Positions 52,015 through 61,190 are shown, counted from the stretch's first letter. The stretch is 64,000 bases of DNA from an uncultured Bacilli bacterium (GCA_910589375.1 CAJUTK010000003.1:129247-193246), one strand, 5' to 3'. Numbers and translations are program-made. Notes: generated by a model from the sequence alone, not told the origin.

Positions 52015-52432
52015 TTTAAAAAAACGAGTATTAATTACAGGATCAGTTCTCTCTTCTTCCCTAGAATCTATAGAGACTTATAATCAATTGGTATCTTTTT
52101 TGAATGATAAATATATAGTTTCTAGCCCGCTCGATACTATGAAATTTGTAGGAAATGATGAAGAAAGATATATAAGAGCAATGGATTTATTACATCAAGC
52201 AGAATATGTAATTGCAGAGATGAGTATTCCTTCTACTGGACAAGGAATGGAAATACAAGAAGCTATCAACTATCAAAAACCTATTTTAGTACTTGCTAAA
52301 GAAGGAAGTAAAATATCGGGGTTGATAAAAGGTTCAAAAGGAATATTCAAAATAGTTTATTATCAACGTATAGAAGAAACGAAAGATGAAATATATCATT
52401 TTATTGAAAATTTTGATATAGGAAATAGTTAA
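52007..52432 (+). CDS. Nucleoside 2-deoxyribosyltransferase/DNPH1-like protein
   Basis: 141 residues. VLITGSVLSSSLESIETY start, D-rich middle, and AEMSIPSTGQGMEIQEAINY carrying the Glu expected to be catalytic in DNPH1/Rcl-type nucleotide N-glycosidases. Paired with a Nudix hydrolase four genes upstream, it suggests clean-up of odd nucleotides. Last gene of the operon. Confidence 0.75.
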   Translation: MNNLKKRVLITGSVLSSSLESIETYNQLVSFLNDKYIVSSPLDTMKFVGNDEERYIRAMDLLHQAEYVIAEMSIPSTGQGMEIQEAINYQKPILVLAKEGSKISGLIKGSKGIFKIVYYQRIEETKDEIYHFIENFDIGNS

Positions 52433-52450
52433 ATTTTTAACTATTTTTTT
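52423..52450 (+). terminator. Terminator
   Basis: AAATAGTTAAA/TTTAACTATTT perfect inverted repeat and T-run. Confidence 0.8.
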
Positions 52451-52517
52451 AATACTTATTATATTTTTCTTTAACTGCTCCATGATAATTAATAGATAAT
52501 AAAATAGGAGATGTAAT

Positions 52518-53348
52518 ATGAAAACAGAAAAAATAATGGTATATAAAAAATTTATTTTTTTATTAGTTGTACCCACAATTTTACTATTTATTCTAGCCTT
52601 TTTTTGTATAGATAAAAAAGAGACTACTGTATTAGCTAGTAATACTCATTCTATTTTAAATATTAGGTCTATTTTAGAAAAGTTTTATGATATACAAAAT
52701 GAGCAAACCAAAAATATACCTTTGAAAAGAGATTTATCAAAGTACGAAGGAAAAAAATTAATTGCTTTTACTTTTGATGATGGTCCTAATAGCTCTACTA
52801 CTAATTTATTGTTGGATGGGTTAGAGAAATATGATGCTAAAGTTACTTTTTTTATTTCTGGTACTAGAATTTCTAAAAACAAAGAAGTTATTAAAAGGGC
52901 TTATTTAGATGGTCATGATATAGGCTCTCACACTTATAGTCATAAGAATTTATTTCGTTTAAAAAATACTAACATACTGAATGAAATCAATAAAAATAAT
53001 GAATCTATTAAAGAAATAATAGGTAACAGTCCAATTTATTTACGCCCCCCATATGGAAATGTGAATAAACGAATTAATGGATTAACGGATATGTATATTA
53101 TTTGTTGGGATATTGATTCACTAGATTGGAAATATAAAAATAGAAATAAAATCAAAGATAGAATTTTAAAAACAGCTCATGATGGAGGAATTGTACTTCT
53201 TCATGATATTTATGAAGAATCTATTATGGGAGCCTTTATGGCTATGGAAGAATTACAAAAACAAGGTTATGTTTTTGTAACAATTAGTGAGATGGCAGAA
53301 CTAAAAGGAATTACCTTAGATAATGATGATGTATACTATCATTTTTAA
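52518..53348 (+). CDS. Polysaccharide deacetylase (NodB domain), membrane-anchored
   Basis: 276 residues. N-terminal membrane helix (about 12-32), linker, then NodB motifs in order: TFDDGP (metal Asp), SHTYSH (metal His pair), RPPYG, DIDSLDW and LLHD. Likely deacetylates peptidoglycan GlcNAc or another surface polymer (PgdA-like), which would protect against lysozyme. AGGAG precedes the ATG. Monocistronic. Confidence 0.9.
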   Translation: MKTEKIMVYKKFIFLLVVPTILLFILAFFCIDKKETTVLASNTHSILNIRSILEKFYDIQNEQTKNIPLKRDLSKYEGKKLIAFTFDDGPNSSTTNLLLDGLEKYDAKVTFFISGTRISKNKEVIKRAYLDGHDIGSHTYSHKNLFRLKNTNILNEINKNNESIKEIIGNSPIYLRPPYGNVNKRINGLTDMYIICWDIDSLDWKYKNRNKIKDRILKTAHDGGIVLLHDIYEESIMGAFMAMEELQKQGYVFVTISEMAELKGITLDNDDVYYHF

Positions 53349-53349
53349 T

Positions 53350-53369
53350 AAGAGCGAATGCTCTTTTTT
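53350..53369 (+). terminator. Terminator
   Basis: AAGAGC/GCTCTT stem, GAAT loop, T-run. Confidence 0.7.
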
Positions 53370-53552
53370 CTTTGTAATCTTATTTTAAAGGAATTAGTTA
53401 TAAAGGGAATTCTTTATAGTACTATAGCTAACTTCGTGCTTCTAAAGAAGTGGATAGATTAATTAAAGTTTAAAAATTTGGCTCTTTTTTTATGCCCAAA
53501 CATTATCAAAAAATCTAAAAATATGATAAAATTTTAATAGGTGGTGATATTC
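53370..53552. promoter_or_regulatory. Structured leader before the mini-UvrA operon
   Basis: Contains TATAAAG/CTTTATA hairpin arms (about 53400-53419), palindrome ATAGTACTAT just after it, a CTTCT/AGAAG hairpin, and a second GCTCTTTTTTT motif near 53482 like that in the preceding terminator. A -10-like TAAAAT (about 53527) lies near the gene. It could be a regulated leader, but no coherent model is forced by the sequence. Confidence 0.35.
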
Positions 53553-54743
53553 TTGATAAAATTAAATGATATTGTTGTTAAGAATGCACAAGTAAATAAC
53601 TTAAAATCGGTAAATGCAAAAATAGAATATGGAAAGTTAACTGTCTGTGTAGGGCCTAGCGGTAGCGGTAAAAGTTCTTTTGCATTCGATACATTAATTA
53701 GACGTGAAAATTGTGAAATAGAAAACTATCCTAAAAGAGTTTATTCTATATCACAGCGAATTTTTAGTACTAGTGAGAAATTAGAGGAATTATTAAAACT
53801 TAAAAATATAAAAGAATCTTTAATTGTTATTGATGAACCTCTTGCTGGCACTACTCATGCAGAAGCAATAGAATATTCTAAAATGATAAAAGAGTTATCT
53901 TATGAAAATGCTGTAGTAGTTGTAGAACATAGAAAAGAATTATTTGAATATGCGGATGTCATTTTATCTTTCGGACCTGGTTCTGGTCCTGATGGAGGAG
54001 AACTATTAGAAATAACAAGTGGAAAGGAATATTTGAAAGAACTTCCTCCCATTTCTTCTACAAGAACTCAAAATAAATCTACGAAAAAGGTAAGTGCTAA
54101 CTATAGTCAATTTTCTGGTATTAAAAATTATCAAGTAGAATTCTTTTTAAATACGATTACTGCTGTAACAGGAAAAAGTGGTAGTGGAAAAAGTACATAT
54201 CTAGATGCCATTTTTAAATCTCTTGATAAATCTGCTGGAGCAAGTACTAGAAGACAAAATTTAAAAGAAGTAAAAAATAAAAATTATATTAGAAGACCAC
54301 ATATTATTGATGCAACTCCTGTTTCAAAAAATTCTAGATCTACTGTAGCTACTTATTATGGAATTAGTAATTTTTTTAAAGGAGAAGATATGGATATAAC
54401 AGTAGGAGAGGCAATAAAAAAATATGGGGATAATCCACTTATTATGAGACGTTTACAACATATAGAAGATATAGGTCTTGATTATTTAAAACTAAATCAG
54501 CCTTCCTATACGTTATCAGGTGGAGAATGTCAAAGAATAAAATTAGCAAAGTTATTATGCAAAAAATTAGGAGATAGAAGTGTTTATATTTTTGATAACC
54601 CAGTAAGAGGATTAGGTGAGAAAAATATTGAGCAAGTAATGTTTATGTTTGATAAACTTGTAAAAAGAAATAATACAGTTTTAATTGCTGAAAACGATCC
54701 AACAGCTCTTACATTTGTTGATAAAATAATAGAACTTTCATAA
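53553..54743 (+). CDS. Miniature UvrA-like twin ABC ATPase
   Basis: 396 residues from TTG 53553 (GGTGGTGAT 8 bases upstream; in-frame GTG codons at 53541 and 53544 lie in that site). Full UvrA has about 940 residues; zinc fingers and the UvrB-binding insert are absent. ABC domain 1 has Walker A GPSGSGKSS (from residue 34) and Walker B LIVIDEPLAG (Glu95) but no LSGG signature. Domain 2 has Walker A GKSGSGKST (207-215), signature LSGGE (321-325) and Walker B VYIFDNPVRG in which the catalytic Glu is Asn349. Only one composite ATP site can be active. Operon with the next two genes. Confidence 0.85.
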   Translation: MIKLNDIVVKNAQVNNLKSVNAKIEYGKLTVCVGPSGSGKSSFAFDTLIRRENCEIENYPKRVYSISQRIFSTSEKLEELLKLKNIKESLIVIDEPLAGTTHAEAIEYSKMIKELSYENAVVVVEHRKELFEYADVILSFGPGSGPDGGELLEITSGKEYLKELPPISSTRTQNKSTKKVSANYSQFSGIKNYQVEFFLNTITAVTGKSGSGKSTYLDAIFKSLDKSAGASTRRQNLKEVKNKNYIRRPHIIDATPVSKNSRSTVATYYGISNFFKGEDMDITVGEAIKKYGDNPLIMRRLQHIEDIGLDYLKLNQPSYTLSGGECQRIKLAKLLCKKLGDRSVYIFDNPVRGLGEKNIEQVMFMFDKLVKRNNTVLIAENDPTALTFVDKIIELS

Positions 54744-54759
54744 TTTATAGGAGATTTTT

Positions 54760-57700
54760 ATGAAATATAAATATAAAAGATTTCAAATATTTAGAAAAAA
54801 ATTGCCTGTGCCAAAAGAAGTATTAAAGCGTATTTATCATGGAACAGCGACAATTGAGGATATTATCCAATACGATTTAAAAGATAAAGTACCAGTAGAG
54901 TGTCTATACTATCAATATAGGGAAATTGCTTCTATTGTGGGAATGGAAGTAGCAGTAGGTTTAGATTGGAATGCGATTTTACCTTTCAAACATTATAAGA
55001 TATTAGGCTGGTTTCAAAATAATAGCGCTTCTAGTGCATCAGAATGGAATACTTTGTTATATGGTACAATAAAAGAAGAATATTTTAAAAATCTTTTAGA
55101 GAGAGTCAGTTCTTATGATATGCTCATATCTGGATTGGCAGATAGCCATTATGATTTCCATTTTGAAAGATTAGGGGAAAAGTTTGAAAGAGAAGTGCCA
55201 GAACTTTTCTATGCTACTACTAATGAGGCAGCTAGAGATTTATTTTCAAAGAGATTTGCGATTAATGACTATATAGAGCATTTTAAAGAGTATGCAAAAG
55301 CACCAGATAAAGTAATTAAATCTTCCTTTGAAAGTAGTGCGGATATAAAATTATATGAGTTTTTAAACCCTTATTTAAAAAGTGGCAATACTTATGAAGA
55401 GGAAGGTTTATTACTTGGAATCGTTTTTAGTAATTTTCATTATGAATATGAAAGCTATCTTCAAATATTAACTTCTAATCCTGGAATAAGCGCTCATGAC
55501 TTTTTAGAGAAAGCATGTTTAGAAAGACTAGAAGATCAACAGTGGTTAAAACCAAATGCGTACTATATTAGTAAATATAATATGGGAAAAGAGCACAAAT
55601 TTTCTTTTGGACAGAACATAGATTATGACTCTTTATCCTTAGTAGATCAATATCCTGAATACCGAATTATTTTTTCGCAGTTTTTAAATGGTTCTTTAAC
55701 CCTTACTTCTTCTATTTCCGATTATGATAGTATAGAGGCTTATGTTGCCCATTTAATATTAGAATTTAATTTGGAATATGATGGAACTTTACCAGAAAAA
55801 TTTAAAGAATTATACCCAGAATTTTTTATTACATCTGATTACAATTTGGCAGATGATTTTTACCGAAAAAAATTAACTCCAGAAATGATTCAAAAAAGGC
55901 CAATCTATGTTGAACTTTTAAAAGATAAAAAAGTTTTCCTTGGATTTAAGGATCAGGATATGGCAACATTCATTAAAACTATTGGAAATGATATGTTTTT
56001 TAAGTTTTGTTTAAAATATGGTTCTCATTTGGTTCCTGTTACTTTAGAAAATGAAAATCAGACTTATGAGGAAAGATTAGAACAAGAGATTATCAATAGT
56101 ATCGTACAAGGAAAATGTAAGTATCAAGACTTAGAAGGCGTAGAGGGGATTACTTCCAAAATCCCTAATTATTTTTTGGATAATAGTTTTCCAAAAGAAT
56201 TAAGAGATCTTTTTTATAGTGGAGAACTAACTCCTATTCTAATAAAAAAGAACCAAAAGTGGACTCATTTGATGAAAGATAAGGAACTTTTTCCAGCTTT
56301 ACAATATCCTCATAGGGATTTATATACTGCTGTTGGAAAAGAGAATTTCTTGATGTTATGCCAAGGCTATGGAACAGTTATTTCAGATATGTATTTTTTT
56401 TCTTATCATTTTAAAGATATGCCAGTAGAAGAAATTTTAAAAGATATAGAAACTGAAATTTATAATCATATCTATCTTTATCGCGTTCCTTATGATGACG
56501 ATATGCCTATTTCTTTTAAGGAAAAATATCCACATCTTTTTTTACCACAAACGATTAGTGAGGAATTAAGAACAAAGTTTTATAGTAGAGAATTAACTCC
56601 TATAGATTTTGAGGAAAATGATTTTCTATTTTCTTATTTTGAAAATCTAGATATAGCTTGTTATCTAAAAGATGAATATCTTTGGTTAACGGGAAAAAAA
56701 TTACAAAATAATAAGGATAAATTAAAGATAGCAACCTTCTACGAGAAAATTCAAACGAAAGATCTTCAAGAAGTGTTTAAAAAGATTGTATTAAAAAATA
56801 TTAGTACTCTTAATTTTGATAGAATAGATAGTTTAGCGAATTTATTAGTTACGCTTTCTTATTCTAATTCTGGTGAGATCAGAAAATGTAGAGCAGAACT
56901 TGCCAATCAGTTAATCAATTTAGAGAATCCAAAAGAAAAGTTGGATAGAATTGAAGATATCTTTGTAGCTAACAATCTTCCAACAGTTGGTAAAGTATTT
57001 CTAGTATTTCAAACCTTATACCCTGATTTTAGGGGATTTGATTTTAGTGAAGATTCTAAAGTATCTCCAATTTTAAAAAGCAAAACAAATCGAAGTAGAG
57101 AAGTTATTATTTTTTCGGACTTATTAAAAACTGCTTTTGGCTCTAATAATAGGTCTATTAAATCTTATTTAGAAAATATTGAAAATGGCTATAGGACATT
57201 TTTACAAATACAAAATGGTAAGGTTTCTTTAGAGGGGTTAGAAGAAAGAGAGAAAACTACTCTATCTATCTTTTTAACCCATTTAAATACTTTGTATAAT
57301 AATACAGAGAAAGGAAAAAAAGAACCTCACAAATTATCTAATAATATCGAGAAAGATGTTTCTGATTTTGTATCTCTTTATGCTAAACAGGAATCGGTAG
57401 ATTATGATTTACCAGATAGAATTATTAAGATTTTCTGCCATTTTGCGGGTTTTGACAATTTTGAAGAGGCAAAGGCGTATGCTACTAAAAAACCTATTTT
57501 AGCAGATCAAAGAAATAGAAAGTCTTCTAGAAATAGTTTTCAATTAGAGCAAGGGGATTTCATCAAAGGGATAAGAGATATTAAATATTTAAATAATATA
57601 TTACAAAATGGTTCTTTGGCTGTAGAATTTTTAGGAGCTTCTTCTAATAAAGATAGTACACCATTGGATACAGATTTATCACGTATATTAAAAGTAGAAA

Positions 57701-58977
57701 ATTCTATTAGTGAAACTGTTTCTAAAACAAAAGCATCAGATTATGGACCTATTTATTTAATCCTTAAAGATGATGATAGATTCTGTATCACAAGAAGAAG
57801 TCCTTCAGAAACCCAGAATGTAGATGAGGTAGATGTTAACAAGATAGAGGCATTTTATACAGGTGCTACCGGAAAAGATCATTATGGAATTCGTACTGGT
57901 TTTGCTTCTTCTGAAATTGATTATATTATGACGAAAGAATATGATGCAAGAATAGGACTAGAGATTGCTATGAACGGTTTTTATATTCCCATTGTAGATA
58001 CTTCTGGCAATTTGTTATTTACTCCAGAGGATTATGATTCTTTAAGAGCAAAGATGGGTGGATTATCTTATTTTGGAGAAACAGAATATACTTTTTCTCA
58101 AAACCTTTATTTTGATGGTATAGAAGAAGTAGTGGAATCTTTTGTAGGAAATAAAGAAGCTGTTCAACTAAAACGAGAAGTCATCAATCAAAATATTTTA
58201 GAGGCGATTGAGGAACTTGGCTTAGGTCTTAAAACTGCTATTGATGGGAATTTAAAAGAAGGTACTGTCGAATTAATTGATACTGGATCAACTGGTCGTG
58301 GCACTAATTTACCACAATCAGGAGATTTTGACTTTATTATGAGATTGGATAAAAAGACCATTGCAGATACTAGTAAAATGAAAGAATTAAAGGATAAAAT
58401 ATTGAAGAAATTAGGAAAGAATAATTCAAAAGAGGTAACGGGTAACGGTGATTTTAGATTAAAGGGCGTTCAGTTAGAATGTTTAGAACAAGCTATTGAT
58501 ATTGATATCACTTTTATTGAGAAAACTGATAAGGTTTCTTATTCTACAGATATGTCTTTAAGAGATAGATTATCTACTTTAAAAAAGCAAGACGAAAGAG
58601 AGTATTCTTTAGTACTTGCTAATATCCTACTTGCTAAAAGAGTATTAAAAGAAGCAGGGGCTTATAAACCAAATCGCGGAGAAGTTCCTGAAGGTGGCTT
58701 AGGTGGAGTAGGAATAGAAAGTTGGATTTTACAAAATGGGGGCTCTTTTATTGATGCTGCAAATAGTTTCTTAGAAGCATCGGAGGGGAAATCTTTTCAA
58801 GAATTTAGGGACCATTATAGTGTTTGGGACTTTGGAGAAAATCATTTTGCAGATAGAAAAGGTATTTATCCACATGATGACTTCGTTAAAAATAATATGA
58901 GTGAAGAGGGTTATAAAAAAATGAGGGAAGCTTTAAAAAAATACGTTAAGAACTTAGAAATTAGGAAAGTAAAGTAG
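54760..58977 (+). CDS. 1405-residue protein with C-terminal cGAS/OAS/CCA-type nucleotidyltransferase
   Basis: The first 900 residues are soluble, helical and contain a repeated module (copies near 355, 485, 605) with a motif like LxDxFYxxELTP. Residues about 930-1135 form a separate alpha/beta domain (GDFIKGIRDIKYLNNIL, DSTPLDTDLSRI, RTGFASSEIDYI, FTPEDYD). Residues about 1150-1400 are a nucleotidyltransferase: GSTGRGTNLPQSGDFDF (1176-1192, Gly-Ser and the D-x-D pair 1189/1191), third acidic strand DIDITF (1247-1252), and GGLGGVGIESWILQNGGSF like class I CCA/OAS enzymes. AGGAG precedes the ATG. Function unknown; product may be an oligonucleotide or RNA tail. Confidence 0.75.
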   Translation: MKYKYKRFQIFRKKLPVPKEVLKRIYHGTATIEDIIQYDLKDKVPVECLYYQYREIASIVGMEVAVGLDWNAILPFKHYKILGWFQNNSASSASEWNTLLYGTIKEEYFKNLLERVSSYDMLISGLADSHYDFHFERLGEKFEREVPELFYATTNEAARDLFSKRFAINDYIEHFKEYAKAPDKVIKSSFESSADIKLYEFLNPYLKSGNTYEEEGLLLGIVFSNFHYEYESYLQILTSNPGISAHDFLEKACLERLEDQQWLKPNAYYISKYNMGKEHKFSFGQNIDYDSLSLVDQYPEYRIIFSQFLNGSLTLTSSISDYDSIEAYVAHLILEFNLEYDGTLPEKFKELYPEFFITSDYNLADDFYRKKLTPEMIQKRPIYVELLKDKKVFLGFKDQDMATFIKTIGNDMFFKFCLKYGSHLVPVTLENENQTYEERLEQEIINSIVQGKCKYQDLEGVEGITSKIPNYFLDNSFPKELRDLFYSGELTPILIKKNQKWTHLMKDKELFPALQYPHRDLYTAVGKENFLMLCQGYGTVISDMYFFSYHFKDMPVEEILKDIETEIYNHIYLYRVPYDDDMPISFKEKYPHLFLPQTISEELRTKFYSRELTPIDFEENDFLFSYFENLDIACYLKDEYLWLTGKKLQNNKDKLKIATFYEKIQTKDLQEVFKKIVLKNISTLNFDRIDSLANLLVTLSYSNSGEIRKCRAELANQLINLENPKEKLDRIEDIFVANNLPTVGKVFLVFQTLYPDFRGFDFSEDSKVSPILKSKTNRSREVIIFSDLLKTAFGSNNRSIKSYLENIENGYRTFLQIQNGKVSLEGLEEREKTTLSIFLTHLNTLYNNTEKGKKEPHKLSNNIEKDVSDFVSLYAKQESVDYDLPDRIIKIFCHFAGFDNFEEAKAYATKKPILADQRNRKSSRNSFQLEQGDFIKGIRDIKYLNNILQNGSLAVEFLGASSNKDSTPLDTDLSRILKVENSISETVSKTKASDYGPIYLILKDDDRFCITRRSPSETQNVDEVDVNKIEAFYTGATGKDHYGIRTGFASSEIDYIMTKEYDARIGLEIAMNGFYIPIVDTSGNLLFTPEDYDSLRAKMGGLSYFGETEYTFSQNLYFDGIEEVVESFVGNKEAVQLKREVINQNILEAIEELGLGLKTAIDGNLKEGTVELIDTGSTGRGTNLPQSGDFDFIMRLDKKTIADTSKMKELKDKILKKLGKNNSKEVTGNGDFRLKGVQLECLEQAIDIDITFIEKTDKVSYSTDMSLRDRLSTLKKQDEREYSLVLANILLAKRVLKEAGAYKPNRGEVPEGGLGGVGIESWILQNGGSFIDAANSFLEASEGKSFQEFRDHYSVWDFGENHFADRKGIYPHDDFVKNNMSEEGYKKMREALKKYVKNLEIRKVK

Positions 58978-58986
58978 GAGGAAAAT

Positions 58987-59529
58987 ATGTCAGTAAAAGT
59001 AACATATTTTGTGCATGGCACAACATTAGATAATTTAGAACATAAATCAACGGGATGGCTACCGGGTGTATTATCAGAAAAAGGAATTGAGCAAAGCATT
59101 GCTTTAAAAGAACAAGTAGATATAAATGAGTATGATGTTGTCTTTTGTTCAGATTTAAAAAGGGCGATAGACTCTGCAAAATATACTTTTGAAGGAATGA
59201 AAGAGATTATCCAAGATGCAAGATTAAGGGAATGTAATTATGGAGATTATAATGGACTAGATAGTTCTTTAGCCATTTATGAAAGTCATATTCAAAATCG
59301 TTTTCCAAATGGGGAATGCATGTTAGATGTAGAAGCTAGAATTAGGGATTTTTGTAGCTATTTACTAGAAAATTATGATGGTAAACATATTGCTATTGTT
59401 GCGCACAAAGCACCTCAGTTAGCATTCCAAGTTCTTACAGAAGGAGCATCTTGGGAAGAGGCAATTGATAAAGATTGGCGTAAAATAAAAGCCTGGCAAC
59501 CAGGTTGGATTTACACTATAAAAAAATAA
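58987..59529 (+). CDS. Histidine-phosphatase-fold protein with altered RHG motif
   Basis: 180 residues. Phosphoglycerate-mutase-like fold: YFVHGTTLDN where RHGET is expected, so the nucleophile His is kept but the phosphate-binding Arg is Val. Then FCSDLKRAIDSA, LRECNYGDYNG and the second His in IAIVAHKAP. Activity may be reduced or substrate-shifted. AGTAGGAGG lies just before the ATG, 9 bases after the nucleotidyltransferase gene, so it is the third member of that operon. Confidence 0.82.
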   Translation: MSVKVTYFVHGTTLDNLEHKSTGWLPGVLSEKGIEQSIALKEQVDINEYDVVFCSDLKRAIDSAKYTFEGMKEIIQDARLRECNYGDYNGLDSSLAIYESHIQNRFPNGECMLDVEARIRDFCSYLLENYDGKHIAIVAHKAPQLAFQVLTEGASWEEAIDKDWRKIKAWQPGWIYTIKK

Positions 59530-59551
59530 AAAGTACTAGCAAGTACTTTTT
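59528..59551. terminator. Bidirectional terminator
   Basis: 10-bp stem AAAAAGTACT/AGTACTTTTT, AGCA loop, between convergent genes. Confidence 0.85.
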
Positions 59552-60308
59552 ATAATTTAAAAGCAATTAGTAAAGCAATTTGAAATAATTTTTCTCTAGC
59601 AGATGTTTCAAATTGCCAATTTCTACTATCGTATTTAGAGGTATCTGCTAATATATCCCCGCTATATAGTAATTCTACGAAATCCTTTTTTCGAAATTTT
59701 GCACAAGCTGTTAAAGCAGAACATTCCATTTCAACAACAGAACACCCTTGCTTTTTTCTAAGATTTATCTTTTTGGGTGTTTCTCTTTTAGAACCGTCGG
59801 TTGTCCAAGATTTACATTCTAAAAAAGGAATTTCTAATTCTCGTAATATTTTACTTACTTTTTGAATACTTCTTTTCTTTAATAGAATTTCTTTAGAAGG
59901 TTTGACGTAATGAAAAGAAGTTCCTTCATCTCTCACAGCAGAAGTAGGAAGTAAAATGTTTCCAACAGGAATTTCTTCTAATACACCACACCCCCCACAG
60001 GCTATAATAAATTCTACACCATTCGTGTATAAGTCTTCCATAATATTGACAAGGGGAGCTCCCATTGGTGCATAGCAAAATACAATCTCTATATTGTTAT
60101 ATTTTGTTTCATAAAATTTCCATGGAATGATATCATGGTAACTTTCCATGATTAATTGACTAGTTTCTGCATACTTATCTACAATCTCTTTAAAGAAACA
60201 CATGATTGCTACTTTGGGAAGTTCTATATTTTTTACTTCTGGCATTCTAGTGGAAATGGTTTCTCTATCAAACTCGAATAAAGCGCAGGTTTCATTTTCC
60301 TTTAGCAT
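59550..60308 (-). CDS. Nucleoside phosphorylase-like protein
   Basis: 252 residues. PNP/UDP phosphorylase superfamily: FCYAPMGAPLVNIMEDL, FIIACGGCGVLEEIPVGNILL, RDEGTSFHY and the sugar-binding VVEMECSALTACA motif (usually VDMExA). Nucleoside or nucleosidase substrate unknown. GGAGGTAG precedes the start on the minus strand. It faces the histidine-phosphatase operon across a shared terminator. Confidence 0.85.
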   Translation of the reverse strand: MLKENETCALFEFDRETISTRMPEVKNIELPKVAIMCFFKEIVDKYAETSQLIMESYHDIIPWKFYETKYNNIEIVFCYAPMGAPLVNIMEDLYTNGVEFIIACGGCGVLEEIPVGNILLPTSAVRDEGTSFHYVKPSKEILLKKRSIQKVSKILRELEIPFLECKSWTTDGSKRETPKKINLRKKQGCSVVEMECSALTACAKFRKKDFVELLYSGDILADTSKYDSRNWQFETSAREKLFQIALLIAFKL

Positions 60309-60430
60309 AACTACCTCCTAAAATTAGTTTTATTTTAGCATATTTTTATATTCTTTAGAATAGTTCTTGTTCTTTATTTGCGCATTTAAAAAATTTATGT
60401 TAGAATAAACGGCATAGCGAGGAGATTTTT

Positions 60431-61189
60431 ATGAGACAAAGAGAAACATTAAAAAGAGAATATTACGGTGAACAAGATGGAGAAATATGGGTAGCAAATA
60501 TGTCTAAATATACTAGATGGGATGAAGGCTATGAAGGACCTTACTGTGAGTTATATATAGATCCAACTGGTACTTCAGTTCTTAAATCTTATACAGATTT
60601 AGCAGAACCAATTCCTTATATGGTTTTTGAAATCTTAAAGGGAATCGAAAATCCTCACTTAGTAAAATTACAAAGAAGATTTTATTGCCGTTTTAAAGAT
60701 GCGGATATAGAAAAGTTACAGACTAGACCAACTTTAGTTCCAATTGATGCTTATAGTAGAAAAAATATTAGAGAACAAAGAATAGAGATATTAAAAAGAG
60801 ATAAAGACTATTTATTACAAAATATAGCGGAGCTTCAAGCATTATTTGATGATTTTAGTCAACGAAGAATATCTGCTAATTTTAGAAGAAAAGATGATGT
60901 AAGAGTAGATTCTAATGGTATTATCATTACGAATCCTGATGCTTTTATTATGAGTGATGATGAGAAACTTTCATTTTATAATAAATTAACTTTACTTACT
61001 GCTGTTAGAGCATTAATGATAGAGGAATACTCTCTACAGTTATTCCATCCTAATGCTGCTGATGCGAATAAAGCAATTATAGATTTATTAGATAGCCACA
61101 TAGCCTATGAATCTGATATGGCAGCAGCGGTCGCACAAAAACTTGAGGGTGTTAAAAAGCCAATTCAATATGTAAAAAAACATATGTAA
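60431..61189 (+). CDS. Hypothetical protein, possible degenerate kinase-like fold
   Basis: 252 residues, soluble. CELYIDPTGTSVLKSY and FEILKGIENPHLVKL recall the Lys strand and C-helix of protein kinases, and VRVDSNGIIITNPDAFI recalls the metal-binding strand, but no catalytic loop is present; a long helix (about 115-155) fills its place. This resemblance is weak. GAGGAG precedes the ATG. An extended -10 TGT-TAGAAT (60398-60406) lies upstream. Confidence 0.55.
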   Translation: MRQRETLKREYYGEQDGEIWVANMSKYTRWDEGYEGPYCELYIDPTGTSVLKSYTDLAEPIPYMVFEILKGIENPHLVKLQRRFYCRFKDADIEKLQTRPTLVPIDAYSRKNIREQRIEILKRDKDYLLQNIAELQALFDDFSQRRISANFRRKDDVRVDSNGIIITNPDAFIMSDDEKLSFYNKLTLLTAVRALMIEEYSLQLFHPNAADANKAIIDLLDSHIAYESDMAAAVAQKLEGVKKPIQYVKKHM

Positions 61190-61190
61190 T

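Noticed and set aside
58911..59179. Two overlapping minus-strand frames at the start of the histidine phosphatase gene
   Set aside because: Complement of a well-supported gene and its ribosome site; no independent coding signal.
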